In this document: in pieces, positions 28,675 to 36,753 of the stretch
Layout: every line of letters starts with the position of its first letter
How positions within the stretch are numbered: the stretch's first letter is position 1
NCBI GenBank assembly: GCA_947624795.1
Contig: CANQLY010000004.1
Coordinates: 1 to 36,753 of the forward strand
Origin: an uncultured Marinospirillum sp.
GTDB lineage: Bacteria; Pseudomonadota; Gammaproteobacteria; Pseudomonadales; Halomonadaceae
Reading direction: 5' to 3'
Length of the DNA: 36,753 nucleotides
The notes under the pieces: generated by a model
Seen by the model: the letters and a program-made list of their open reading frames with translations, nothing else
What the model was told of the DNA's origin: nothing
Databases searched by the model: none
Translations under genes and position numbers: made by a program

Positions 28675-30495
28675 TTACGGTTTAGCGCTGCTAGCTTCTT
28701 TGTTCACTAATTGCTGAATTTCAATTTCATTTAAATTAAACTGGTCAGTCGTTGTCGTTTCCTCTCTAATAAGCAATACATTCACCGCAGCAATCAAATT
28801 ATTAGCTATATCTGTTACATAATTCTCATCATTCATAATTGAAGTTGCAAGGTTTGCATTTAAGCGTCGGTAGCGAATCATTTCATCTAAATCATCAATC
28901 ATTGTGCGGCTGGCTTTTTGAATTGAAAGCCTTAATGAATCAAGCGCTAAAGCAGTGGTGCTTGAGGTGTCTTCATTAAGCAAAATACGCAGCTCTCTTA
29001 ATAATCGGGCTAATTGTAAACGTATTTGATCGTATCGCTCCCTTACAGCAGGGTTAGACGATAAGCCGTAGCGAGACAGGTTGTTATGCAAATGCTTCAT
29101 TCCTTTAACCGCCGCCACAATGTTGCGGCTGGCTTGGCGTAATCTGTATAACTCTTCTGTGGCTTCGTGCGTTGATTCACGCATTTGTGCCTCGCTAATA
29201 AACGCCACTATTTCGCTGTGTAGGCTTTTAATTTTTTCCTCATAAGCATCTTCAACATCAATGGGGAAAATACGGCGGGTATTTTTTACTTCATTAGATA
29301 AAGAATCTTCCGATACAAGGGTGGCTGTTTTTAAGCTTAAGCCTTTAGCCAATAAATCAAAGGCATTGTCAAACAGGTGCCCAACTTCTTTACGCACAGC
29401 AGCAACCACACCCGAAGGCACCTCTAACACTTCTGGGTAAAGGTAAAGTGGCTGTTCGATACTTTTTGGCACAAATTGAATGAACTGAATCAACTTTTGT
29501 TCTATTTGGGTAATAAAAGGCATAAAAACCAGCGCACCTAACAGCCTGAACAGGGTTTGAAAAAGTGCTAACTTCAATAAATAATCATCAGCAGCTATGC
29601 CTAGGTAAACTGCAAGCCAATCCACGGCAAAAATTAAGGGTTTAATGAGCAGCATGGCTAATAAAGTGGTGACAAAGCTAAACAACACTTGCGCTGCGGC
29701 CAGCCGTTTACCCCCCAAGTTAGCCGCCAAGCCACCTAAAGCGGCGGTGATAGCGCTGCCTAAACTGGCACCAATGGATAAAGCTAAAGCGTTTTCATAG
29801 CTCACTTGGCCGGTTGCCAAAGCCGCAATGACAATAAGCAAAGTAGCATGGCTAGATTGCATAATAAATGTAATTAATGTGCCGATTAGGGTGAAGAGTA
29901 AAACCCCATACACGCCTGTCATGCTATAAGCTGAAAGATCAAAACTGCCTTGCAGCTGAGTAAACCCTTCTTTCATAAAATGAATGCCAAAAAACAAAAA
30001 GCCGATACCTAAAACAAGGTTTCCTGCCCCTTTAATGGCTTTGCTTTTTTGCATTAATAACAACACACCAAACACCAGCATGGGCATGGCATAGCTGCCG
30101 ATGTCCACTTTTAAACCCAAGCCTGCAATAAGCCAAGCCCCTGTGCTGGTACCAATATTGGCACCCAAAATAATGCCAAGGCCTCCGGCTAGGGCGATCA
30201 TTTCAGAGCCAACAAAAGAGATGGCAATTAAAGACACAAGGGTGCTTGATTGCATTAACGTCGTGCTGGTAAAGCCTAATAATAAACTTTTCCATAGCTT
30301 GTCGGTTGAACGTTGCAAAATGGCCTCTAATGCACCGCCAGCAAAGGCTTTAAAGCCATCTTCTAGGCAAATCATGCCAAAAATAAAGAAGGCGATGCCT
30401 AAAGCTAACTCCATAAAGTCAGCGCTTATCCAAAGTAAATAGGCAAGCAACACTAGGGTGAAAGGTAAGGTAAACTTTTTTAGCATAAAACCCAC
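28675..30495 (-). CDS. Na/Pi cotransporter family protein with PhoU-like C-terminal domain
   Basis: Repeated QSS motifs (TTLMQSSTLVSLIAISFVG, FIMQSSHATLLIVIAALA) and GANIGTSTGAWL; C-terminal helical PhoU-like region. Confidence 0.92.
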   Translation of the reverse strand: MGFMLKKFTLPFTLVLLAYLLWISADFMELALGIAFFIFGMICLEDGFKAFAGGALEAILQRSTDKLWKSLLLGFTSTTLMQSSTLVSLIAISFVGSEMIALAGGLGIILGANIGTSTGAWLIAGLGLKVDIGSYAMPMLVFGVLLLMQKSKAIKGAGNLVLGIGFLFFGIHFMKEGFTQLQGSFDLSAYSMTGVYGVLLFTLIGTLITFIMQSSHATLLIVIAALATGQVSYENALALSIGASLGSAITAALGGLAANLGGKRLAAAQVLFSFVTTLLAMLLIKPLIFAVDWLAVYLGIAADDYLLKLALFQTLFRLLGALVFMPFITQIEQKLIQFIQFVPKSIEQPLYLYPEVLEVPSGVVAAVRKEVGHLFDNAFDLLAKGLSLKTATLVSEDSLSNEVKNTRRIFPIDVEDAYEEKIKSLHSEIVAFISEAQMRESTHEATEELYRLRQASRNIVAAVKGMKHLHNNLSRYGLSSNPAVRERYDQIRLQLARLLRELRILLNEDTSSTTALALDSLRLSIQKASRTMIDDLDEMIRYRRLNANLATSIMNDENYVTDIANNLIAAVNVLLIREETTTTDQFNLNEIEIQQLVNKEASSAKP

Positions 30496-30523
30496 CTAAT
30501 TAATTTAACCAAAATTGTTTTTA

Positions 30524-31354
30524 TTATTGCGGTAAAAATAGCTCAGGGTTTACTCTGGCGGCATTTAAACTCATCGTCCAGTGTAAATGCGGGCCTGTTG
30601 AACGGCCTGTTGTGCCAACTTCACCAATCACCTGCCCAGCACTGACTTCATCACCCACGTTTAAATCAGCAAAAACACTCATGTGGCAATACAGGCTAGT
30701 TAGCCCTTGCCCATGATCAATCACCACCGTTTTTCCATTAAAGAAATAATGGTTTTGTGCTGCAATGCGCCCGGGTAAAGCAGCTTTTATGGGCGTGCCT
30801 TGCGGTGCGGCAATGTCTAAGCCACTGTGGGGGTTACGTGCTTCACCATTAAACACCCGACGAAAACCAAAGGGGCTAGAATGCCGTCCTTCTAAGGGTT
30901 TAACTAGGTTGGGTAAGGGCAAAATAACTGGCCGAAAGGTATCCATTGCGCTTCGTAATTCGGGTGTTTCTTTTCTTACTCTTGCAAGGTCGTTAGCTGA
31001 TAAATTAACGTGCTTGGGCGCAACGCTTAGACGCTGCTCAGGGTAGGCTTTATTTTCAACATCAAACGTTAAAGGTACATCGCCTTCACGGGTGCGCCAA
31101 AAAACTTCAGTCTTGCCCAGCTTTTGGTTTAAAGGAATGCCCACCCAAGCCATCCAGCGCCCTTCTTTTTTAACCGTGTAAACCCGCTGATTGTTAAAAA
31201 AAACATGCGGCGGTGATTCACTGCGCTGGGGAATTTCTAAAATAGCAATACCGCCTGGAACACGGGCTTCTTGTGGCCAAGTACCGGCTTGCACTTGAAT
31301 ACTTAAAAAAATACAACTTAAAAAAACACCCAGCCAACCTAAACGCATACTCAC
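30524..31354 (-). CDS. M23 family (LytM) metallopeptidase
   Basis: Signal peptide; HSGLDIAAPQGTPIKAALPGRI, VVIDHGQGLTSLYCHM, GRSTGPHLHW. Confidence 0.94.
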   Translation of the reverse strand: MSMRLGWLGVFLSCIFLSIQVQAGTWPQEARVPGGIAILEIPQRSESPPHVFFNNQRVYTVKKEGRWMAWVGIPLNQKLGKTEVFWRTREGDVPLTFDVENKAYPEQRLSVAPKHVNLSANDLARVRKETPELRSAMDTFRPVILPLPNLVKPLEGRHSSPFGFRRVFNGEARNPHSGLDIAAPQGTPIKAALPGRIAAQNHYFFNGKTVVIDHGQGLTSLYCHMSVFADLNVGDEVSAGQVIGEVGTTGRSTGPHLHWTMSLNAARVNPELFLPQ

Positions 31355-31357
31355 TCC

Positions 31358-32689
31358 TTAAACTTTAACCGCAGTAGCATTTATCTGCTCTACTCGGCAT
31401 TTTAAAGCACCTTCTGCCAGCCAAACTGTTAGCAGGTCATCTTTTTTTACTTGGCTTGCGGTGCGTAATAATTGGTTATTTTGATTCTCTGCCAAAGCAT
31501 AGCCACGGCTTAGGGTATTTAACGGGCTTAACGTGTGTAAGCGTGTGGCTTGCTGCTGTAGCTTTAACTGCCTTAATTGCTGCTGGTGAGCCAAGCCTTG
31601 TTCTAAGCGTGGCATTAACTTTATTAACCCTTCTTGGGCTTGTGCTAGGCGCTTACTAGGCGTTGCTGCATTAAAGCGCTGAACAAGCCGTTGCAGCTGG
31701 TGTTTATCATGCTTTAAACGCTGCTTTGGGTGTTGGGCAATTAAACGGTTAGCTAAATATTCTAGCCGCTGCTGTTGCCCCTTATTCATGCCGGCTTTAA
31801 TGCCTGAAGCTAGTTGATCTAACTGCTGCTGCTTAGCATGCAAGCAGCGCAGAACACTTAACTGCAAATGTTGCTTTAAGCGCTTAATTTGCTGAATAAG
31901 GCTGGCTAAATCTGGGCTGGCAGTTTCTGCTGCCACTGAAGGCGTGGCGGCACGTTGGTCGGCAACCCAATCGACCAGCGTAAAGTCGGTTTCATGCCCC
32001 ACCCCAGTAATGACCGGCATGGCCGAGGTTGCCACCATGCGTGCTAAAACTTCATCATTAAACGCTTGCAAGTCTTCTAAATTACCGCCACCCCTAACCA
32101 GCAATAGCACTTCTGGCTGGCCGTGGTATTGGGCTAAAGCAAAAGCACGGCGCAAGCTTGCAGGTGCCTCTTTACCCTGCACAAGGGCTGGGTAAACTAA
32201 CACTTTAGCCAAAGGCCAGCGGCGTTGTAACACCTGCAAAACATCGTGCAATGCTGCACCCTGCAAAGAGGAAACCACCCCCAAAGTTAATGGAAAGCAA
32301 GGCAAAACCCGTTTACGTTCAGCAGCAAACAAACCCTCTGCTGCCAGTTTTTTCTTTACCATTTCCAAGCGTGCTAATAAATCACCCTCGCCACTAAAGC
32401 GCAAGGCTTCAACCATAAACTGGTATTGCCCCCGCCCTTCATACAGGCTGACATTGCCTTTTAATAGCAGCCGGTCACCATTAACTGGCAGGCGAGCAAC
32501 CAAAGCATTGCGCCCGGCAAATACCACACAAGCAAGCTGTGCTTGCTCATCTTTTAAAGTGAAATACCAATGGCCAGCGCTTGATACCATAAAGTTAGAT
32601 ACTTCGCCTTCAACCCAAACTTTAAACAAGCCCTGTTCTAACAGTGAACGGGCTTGGGCATTCAGCTGGCTAACAGTAAAGCTAGTCAT
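31358..32689 (-). CDS. xseA: Exodeoxyribonuclease VII large subunit
   Basis: N-terminal OB fold FKVWVEGEVSNFMVSSAGHWYFTLKDEQAQLACVVF; RGGGNLEDLQAFNDE; GVGHETDFTLVDWVADQRAATPSVAAE. Confidence 0.97.
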   Translation of the reverse strand: MTSFTVSQLNAQARSLLEQGLFKVWVEGEVSNFMVSSAGHWYFTLKDEQAQLACVVFAGRNALVARLPVNGDRLLLKGNVSLYEGRGQYQFMVEALRFSGEGDLLARLEMVKKKLAAEGLFAAERKRVLPCFPLTLGVVSSLQGAALHDVLQVLQRRWPLAKVLVYPALVQGKEAPASLRRAFALAQYHGQPEVLLLVRGGGNLEDLQAFNDEVLARMVATSAMPVITGVGHETDFTLVDWVADQRAATPSVAAETASPDLASLIQQIKRLKQHLQLSVLRCLHAKQQQLDQLASGIKAGMNKGQQQRLEYLANRLIAQHPKQRLKHDKHQLQRLVQRFNAATPSKRLAQAQEGLIKLMPRLEQGLAHQQQLRQLKLQQQATRLHTLSPLNTLSRGYALAENQNNQLLRTASQVKKDDLLTVWLAEGALKCRVEQINATAVKV

Positions 32690-32754
32690 TGCTTATTTTT
32701 AAGCTTAATTTCAATATGAGCATTTTTAACCCCAGCCTTTTACTAAAGTAGTCA

Positions 32755-33345
32755 TTAAAAACCAATAAAACTAGCCACGGGCAAGCCTGCTAGCTGTGCC
32801 AACATGCCCACTAAAATGCTGGATGCTAGGTTAATACCTAAAAAAACAAAAATAGGCGAAAGGTCTAAACCACCCAGACTAGGGATAATTTTTCTAACCG
32901 GTGCCATTAAAGGTTCGCTTAGCTGGTAAACCAATAATGCGCCGGGGTGATTGGCCTGTGGCGCAACCCAGCTAAGTATTATGGAAATAACCAAGATAAA
33001 GAAATACAAATCTAACACGGTTTTTAACACGCCAGCCAAACCGCCAATTAAAATACTGACTAAATCTGCACTGCCCAACAAGCCGCTTAAATACAAAGCA
33101 ACGCTAATACCCAAGGCTTTAACGGCTAGGGCAATGAGCAGGCTTGCAAAATCTAACCGACCACTGGGGCGCAACACGCTTTGCAAGGGTAAAACGATAG
33201 GGTTTGTTGCCTTTACAACGCCTTGTGTGATGGGGTTAAAATAATCTGCCTTACTTAAATGCAGCAAAAACCTTAAAACAAAGATAAAGGTCGCCATATT
33301 AAACAACAGTTGCACAAAAGAAACTAAACCTGCACCCATGCCCAT
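32755..33345 (-). CDS. yggT: YggT family integral membrane protein
   Basis: Two repeated halves with FLLHLSKADYFNPITQGVVKATNPI and LSEPLMAPVRKIIPSLGGLDLSPIFVFLGI; next to proC. Confidence 0.93.
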   Translation of the reverse strand: MGMGAGLVSFVQLLFNMATFIFVLRFLLHLSKADYFNPITQGVVKATNPIVLPLQSVLRPSGRLDFASLLIALAVKALGISVALYLSGLLGSADLVSILIGGLAGVLKTVLDLYFFILVISIILSWVAPQANHPGALLVYQLSEPLMAPVRKIIPSLGGLDLSPIFVFLGINLASSILVGMLAQLAGLPVASFIGF

Positions 33346-33428
33346 AGTTAATTACTCCGCTACTTTATTTAATGAAGAGAATCGTTAGTAAATACAAACC
33401 CTTGCTAGTCTACGTTAGCGCCGTCTAG

Positions 33429-34274
33429 CTAGCTGCTTTTTAATGTGGTAGCCAGTTCAACGGCACGCGTTGCTGCTGCTTGCGTTGCTACTTCCACCAG
33501 TTCAGGCAAACCTTTATTTACAAAAGTTTGAATGGCCTGTTCAGTGGTGCCACCGGGGGATGTCACTTTGCGCCTTAATTCTGCCGGTGAATCTGCTGAT
33601 TCTGCCAACATTTTTCCAGCACCGGCTGCCGTACTTTTAGCCAGCTGTAAGGCCAATTCAGGCGATAAGCCTAGCTTTTCACCGGCAGCGGCCAAGGCTT
33701 CGGTAAATAAGAAATAATAAGCAGGGCCTGAACCTGAAATGGCGGTAACTGCATCTAGCTGGCTTTCTTTTGTAACCCAATGGGCTTGCCCCACGGCTTG
33801 TGAAATTTGCTCTACCCAAGCCTGCTGTTGGGGGCTAACGCTTGTGGTGGCATAAAGCCCTGCCACGCCTGCACCTAGCAGCGAAGGCGTGTTAGGCATG
33901 GAACGCACCAAAGGCAATTCACCACCTAACCAACCTAGCAAGCATTCGCTGGTTAAACCGGCTGCAATGCTGAGTAATAAAGGCTGGTGTTGCTGCACTG
34001 TTGCAGCCAAAGCCACGCACACTTCTTGCATTGCTTGGGGTTTAACGCCTAGCACCAAAATATTGGCCCAAGCTGCCGCCTGCTGATTATTGGTGGTTAC
34101 TTGAACGCCTGTTTCTTGTGCTAATGCTTGTAACTTAGCTTCATTACGGCCTGTTGCCATTAATGCTGTAAGCGGATATCCCTGCTTGACTAGCCCACGC
34201 AAAATGGCACCGCCCATATTACCTGCCCCAATAAAAGCGACTTTGGGCTGGGTTGATTCATTTGGCTGATTCAT
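33429..34274 (-). CDS. proC: Pyrroline-5-carboxylate reductase
   Basis: AFIGAGNMGGAILRGL; VRSMPNTPSLLGAGVAGLYA; SGSGPAYYFLFTEAL; KVTSPGGTTEQAI. Confidence 0.97.
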   Translation of the reverse strand: MNQPNESTQPKVAFIGAGNMGGAILRGLVKQGYPLTALMATGRNEAKLQALAQETGVQVTTNNQQAAAWANILVLGVKPQAMQEVCVALAATVQQHQPLLLSIAAGLTSECLLGWLGGELPLVRSMPNTPSLLGAGVAGLYATTSVSPQQQAWVEQISQAVGQAHWVTKESQLDAVTAISGSGPAYYFLFTEALAAAGEKLGLSPELALQLAKSTAAGAGKMLAESADSPAELRRKVTSPGGTTEQAIQTFVNKGLPELVEVATQAAATRAVELATTLKSS

Positions 34275-34315
34275 CTTTGTTGTTTCCTATACTTTTACTT
34301 TTTAAAATTTTGTGC

Positions 34316-35023
34316 TTAATGTTTTGCTTCTCGTGCACCAAAAATAGCCGTACCTAGTCTGACGCAAGTGCTGCCTTCTGCAATGGCGGCTTCTAAATCG
34401 CTGCTCATGCCCATTGAAAGGGTATTTAAATGGGCGGTGGGCAGGACTTTTTTTAAGTCTGCCTGCAAAGCAGCAAGCTGGGCAAAGGCTTGACGTTGCT
34501 TAGTAAAATCTTCTGTTGCTTTTGGAATGCACATTAAACCGCTTAAAGCCAAGCGTGGCAGCTGCATCACTTGTTGAGCAAATGCCAAGGCTGTGGCCGG
34601 TGCTACCCCAGCTTTACTGGCTTCATCACTTATATTCACTTGAATAAGCACTTTTAACGGAGGCAGGTGGTCTGGGCGTTGGTCATTTAACCGCTGGGCT
34701 ATTTTTAGTCTATCTAGGGTGTGCAGCCAATCAAAGTTTTCAGCTAATTCACGTGTTTTATTGGACTGAATCGCCCCAATAAAGTGCCATTCTAGCTTAG
34801 GCAGATCGGCAAGCTGCTGCTTTTTTTGTAAGGCTTCTTGTAAATAGTTTTCCCCAAAAGCTTGCTGGCCTGTGGCAGCAGCAGCCCTGATTGCTTCTGC
34901 TGGCTGAGTTTTACTAACTGCCAACACTTGAACATCTGATGGGTTACGGTCAAATTTAAGGCAGGCTTGCTCTACCTGTTGATGAGCCTTTGCGATATGC
35001 TCGGTAATATTAAAAGGACACAT
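34316..35023 (-). CDS. yggS: YggS family PLP homeostasis protein
   Basis: VQVLAVSKTQPAEAIRAA, FGENYLQEALQK, WHFIGAIQSNK, LSMGMSSDLEAAIAEGSTCVRLGTAIFG. Start shortened from the 35065 ORF to leave promoter space before divergent pilT. Confidence 0.94.
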   Translation of the reverse strand: MCPFNITEHIAKAHQQVEQACLKFDRNPSDVQVLAVSKTQPAEAIRAAAATGQQAFGENYLQEALQKKQQLADLPKLEWHFIGAIQSNKTRELAENFDWLHTLDRLKIAQRLNDQRPDHLPPLKVLIQVNISDEASKAGVAPATALAFAQQVMQLPRLALSGLMCIPKATEDFTKQRQAFAQLAALQADLKKVLPTAHLNTLSMGMSSDLEAAIAEGSTCVRLGTAIFGAREAKH

Positions 35024-35088
35024 ATAGGCTGTTTCTTTTAGTGAGTTCAATTTTGGCTCTGGCAAATGGAATCTATCAGAGGTGGTGA

Positions 35089-36126
35089 ATGGATATTACA
35101 GAACTATTAACCTTTTGCGCAAAACAGAAGGCTTCAGATTTACACCTTTCGGCAGGGCTTTCGCCCATGATTCGTATTGATGGCGATATTCGCCGCATTA
35201 ATCTACCTGTTTTAAATCATAACCAAGTGCATGCTCAAGTTTACGGCATCATGAATGACAAACAACGCCATGATTACGATACTTTACTTGAAGTTGATTT
35301 TTCTTTTGAAATAGCAGGCTTGGCACGTTTTAGGGTCAATGCTTTTAATCATGACCGAGGTGCAGGGGCTGTTTTTCGCTTAATTCCTTCTAAGCTATTA
35401 AGCCTAGAAGATTTGGGGCTAGGTGATGCTTTTTGTAACCTTGCCCTTAAAAACCGTGGGCTAGTTTTAGTCACAGGGCCTACGGGTTCAGGTAAATCAA
35501 CCACCCTTGCCGCCATGATAGATTATGTAAATGAACGCAAAAATGCCCACATATTGACCATTGAAGACCCCATAGAATTTGTGCACACCTCTAAAAAGTG
35601 CCTAGTTAACCAGCGTGAAGTTCACCGCGATACCCTAAGTTTTTCACAAGCCTTGCGCTCGGCACTGCGTGAAGACCCTGACATTATTCTAGTGGGTGAA
35701 TTAAGGGATTTAGAGACCATTCGCCTTGCCTTAACCGCCGCTGAAACAGGCCACACTGTTTTTGGCACACTGCACACCACCGGCGCCGCAAAAACCATTG
35801 ACCGCATAGTGGATGTTTTTCCAGCAGAAGAAAAGTCGATGGTGCGTTCCATGCTGTCAGAATCTTTACAAGGCGTTATTTCACAAACCTTGTTAAAAAA
35901 AGAAGGCGGCGGTCGGGTAGCAGCGCATGAAATTATGATTGGCACCCCTGCCATTCGTAATTTAATTCGAGAAGACAAAATTGCCCAAATGTATTCAGCC
36001 ATTCAAACCGGCGCAGTGTATGGAATGCAAACACTAGACCAAGCACTTAGCAAATTAGTTAACCAAGGTTTAATCACCCAAGCAACGGCTAAAAGCAATG
36101 CCAAGCAACCCGAAGGCTTTAGCTAG
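35089..36126 (+). CDS. pilT: Type IV pilus twitching motility ATPase PilT
   Basis: KASDLHLSAGLSPMIRIDG; Walker A GPTGSGKSTT; ILTIEDPIEFVH; REDPDIILVGELRDLETIRLALTAAETGHTVFGTLHT. Confidence 0.96.
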   Translation: MDITELLTFCAKQKASDLHLSAGLSPMIRIDGDIRRINLPVLNHNQVHAQVYGIMNDKQRHDYDTLLEVDFSFEIAGLARFRVNAFNHDRGAGAVFRLIPSKLLSLEDLGLGDAFCNLALKNRGLVLVTGPTGSGKSTTLAAMIDYVNERKNAHILTIEDPIEFVHTSKKCLVNQREVHRDTLSFSQALRSALREDPDIILVGELRDLETIRLALTAAETGHTVFGTLHTTGAAKTIDRIVDVFPAEEKSMVRSMLSESLQGVISQTLLKKEGGGRVAAHEIMIGTPAIRNLIREDKIAQMYSAIQTGAVYGMQTLDQALSKLVNQGLITQATAKSNAKQPEGFS

Positions 36127-36258
36127 CAGCTCAGCCGCTAAATTTTAAACCTTAAAAACGCCCCGCTTTTTAGCGATAAAATAGCCGCTAAAGGCTGGGG
36201 TTGATTATAAATAAATAAAGCGTTTAATAAGTTGGAACTTAGCTATTCTGCCGTAAAC

Positions 36259-36279
36259 CCTCGCCCAACAAGGGCGGGG
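36259..36279. other. GC-rich hairpin between pilT and the cytochrome gene
   Basis: CCTCGCCC-AACAA-GGGCGGGG stem (one G-T wobble), no following T-run. Confidence 0.5.
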
Positions 36280-36386
36280 ATATAAATCACGGTGCTAGTT
36301 AAATACCTTTTCAGTTTTCTGCTGCTTAGTAGTATTATATAGGATTAATATAATATAGAAGCTGCTTAAGCAGTAAGGCATTGCTG

Positions 36387-36753
36387 ATGAAAAAACTAAC
36401 CCAACCCCGATTACTAAAGTTACTTGCGGGACTACTTCTAACAGCTTTGTTAGTAGGAAGCCTGCAAGCGGCTGATAAACCTTCACAAACCACGGCTGAC
36501 CACAGCAAATTTAAAGTGCTGCAGGGCGAATTTAAAACCGCCCCTGAAGTGACTGAAGCTTGTTTAAGTTGCCACACAGAAGCTGCCAGTCAGGTTAAAA
36601 AAACCACCCACTGGACTTGGCTTTATGACCATGAAGAAACCGGTCAGCAGCTAGGTAAAAGCAAGGTAATGAACAGCTTTTGCGGCATGGTCGTGACTAA
36701 CGAGCCACGTTGTACTTCTTGCCATATAGGCTATGGCTGGAAAGACATGAACC
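36387..36753 (+). CDS. Multiheme c-type cytochrome, octaheme tetrathionate reductase (OTR)-like, truncated by window end
   Basis: Signal peptide MKKLTQPRLLKLLAGLLLTALLVGSLQAA; heme motifs CLSCH and CTSCH with the family-like context FKVLQGEFKTAPEVTEACLSCHTEA and NEPRCTSCHIGYGWKD. Not in the ORF track because it is open at the edge. Confidence 0.85.
   Translation, partial: MKKLTQPRLLKLLAGLLLTALLVGSLQAADKPSQTTADHSKFKVLQGEFKTAPEVTEACLSCHTEAASQVKKTTHWTWLYDHEETGQQLGKSKVMNSFCGMVVTNEPRCTSCHIGYGWKDMN

Noticed and set aside
1-36753. CRISPR array, prophage, transposon, toxin-antitoxin or defence system
   Set aside because: No spaced repeat array, transposase, integrase, Cas or defence domains seen. 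RatA is the conserved START-domain ratA/rnfH pair, not strong evidence for a toxin-antitoxin module.

Overview
This window looks like an ordinary gammaproteobacterial chromosomal segment, densely packed with housekeeping genes. Recognisable blocks are: radA / metY; an AhpD-like protein; phaC; hemE; ribA; the gmk-rpoZ-spoT-ridA block; recN-fur-bamE-rnfH-ratA-smpB followed by ssrA (tmRNA, tag ANDENYALAA); an RmlD-like protein and plsC; fabA-fabB; a chemosensory/c-di-GMP cluster (PAS-MCP, PAS-GGDEF-EAL, an MCP and a stand-alone PAS protein); a Zn-type ABC transporter (znuC-znuB); an AI-2E transporter; a Na/Pi symporter; an M23 peptidase; xseA; yggT-proC-yggS; pilT; and the start of an octaheme tetrathionate-reductase-like cytochrome. 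I see no prophage, transposon, CRISPR array or obvious defence island. The most interesting signals are: (1) a near-perfect Zur box followed by an unlisted 36-aa hydrophobic ORF directly upstream of znuC; (2) an Aer-like receptor split into a PAS-only protein plus a translationally coupled MCP, whose C-terminus looks like a CZB domain that has lost most metal ligands; (3) a 14-aa-periodic Ala/Lys/Glu tail on the PHA synthase; (4) a perfect 30-bp spacerless palindrome near the window start; and (5) a degenerate tRNA-Glu-like sequence beside radA. All function calls come from reading motifs by eye; no database search was run.
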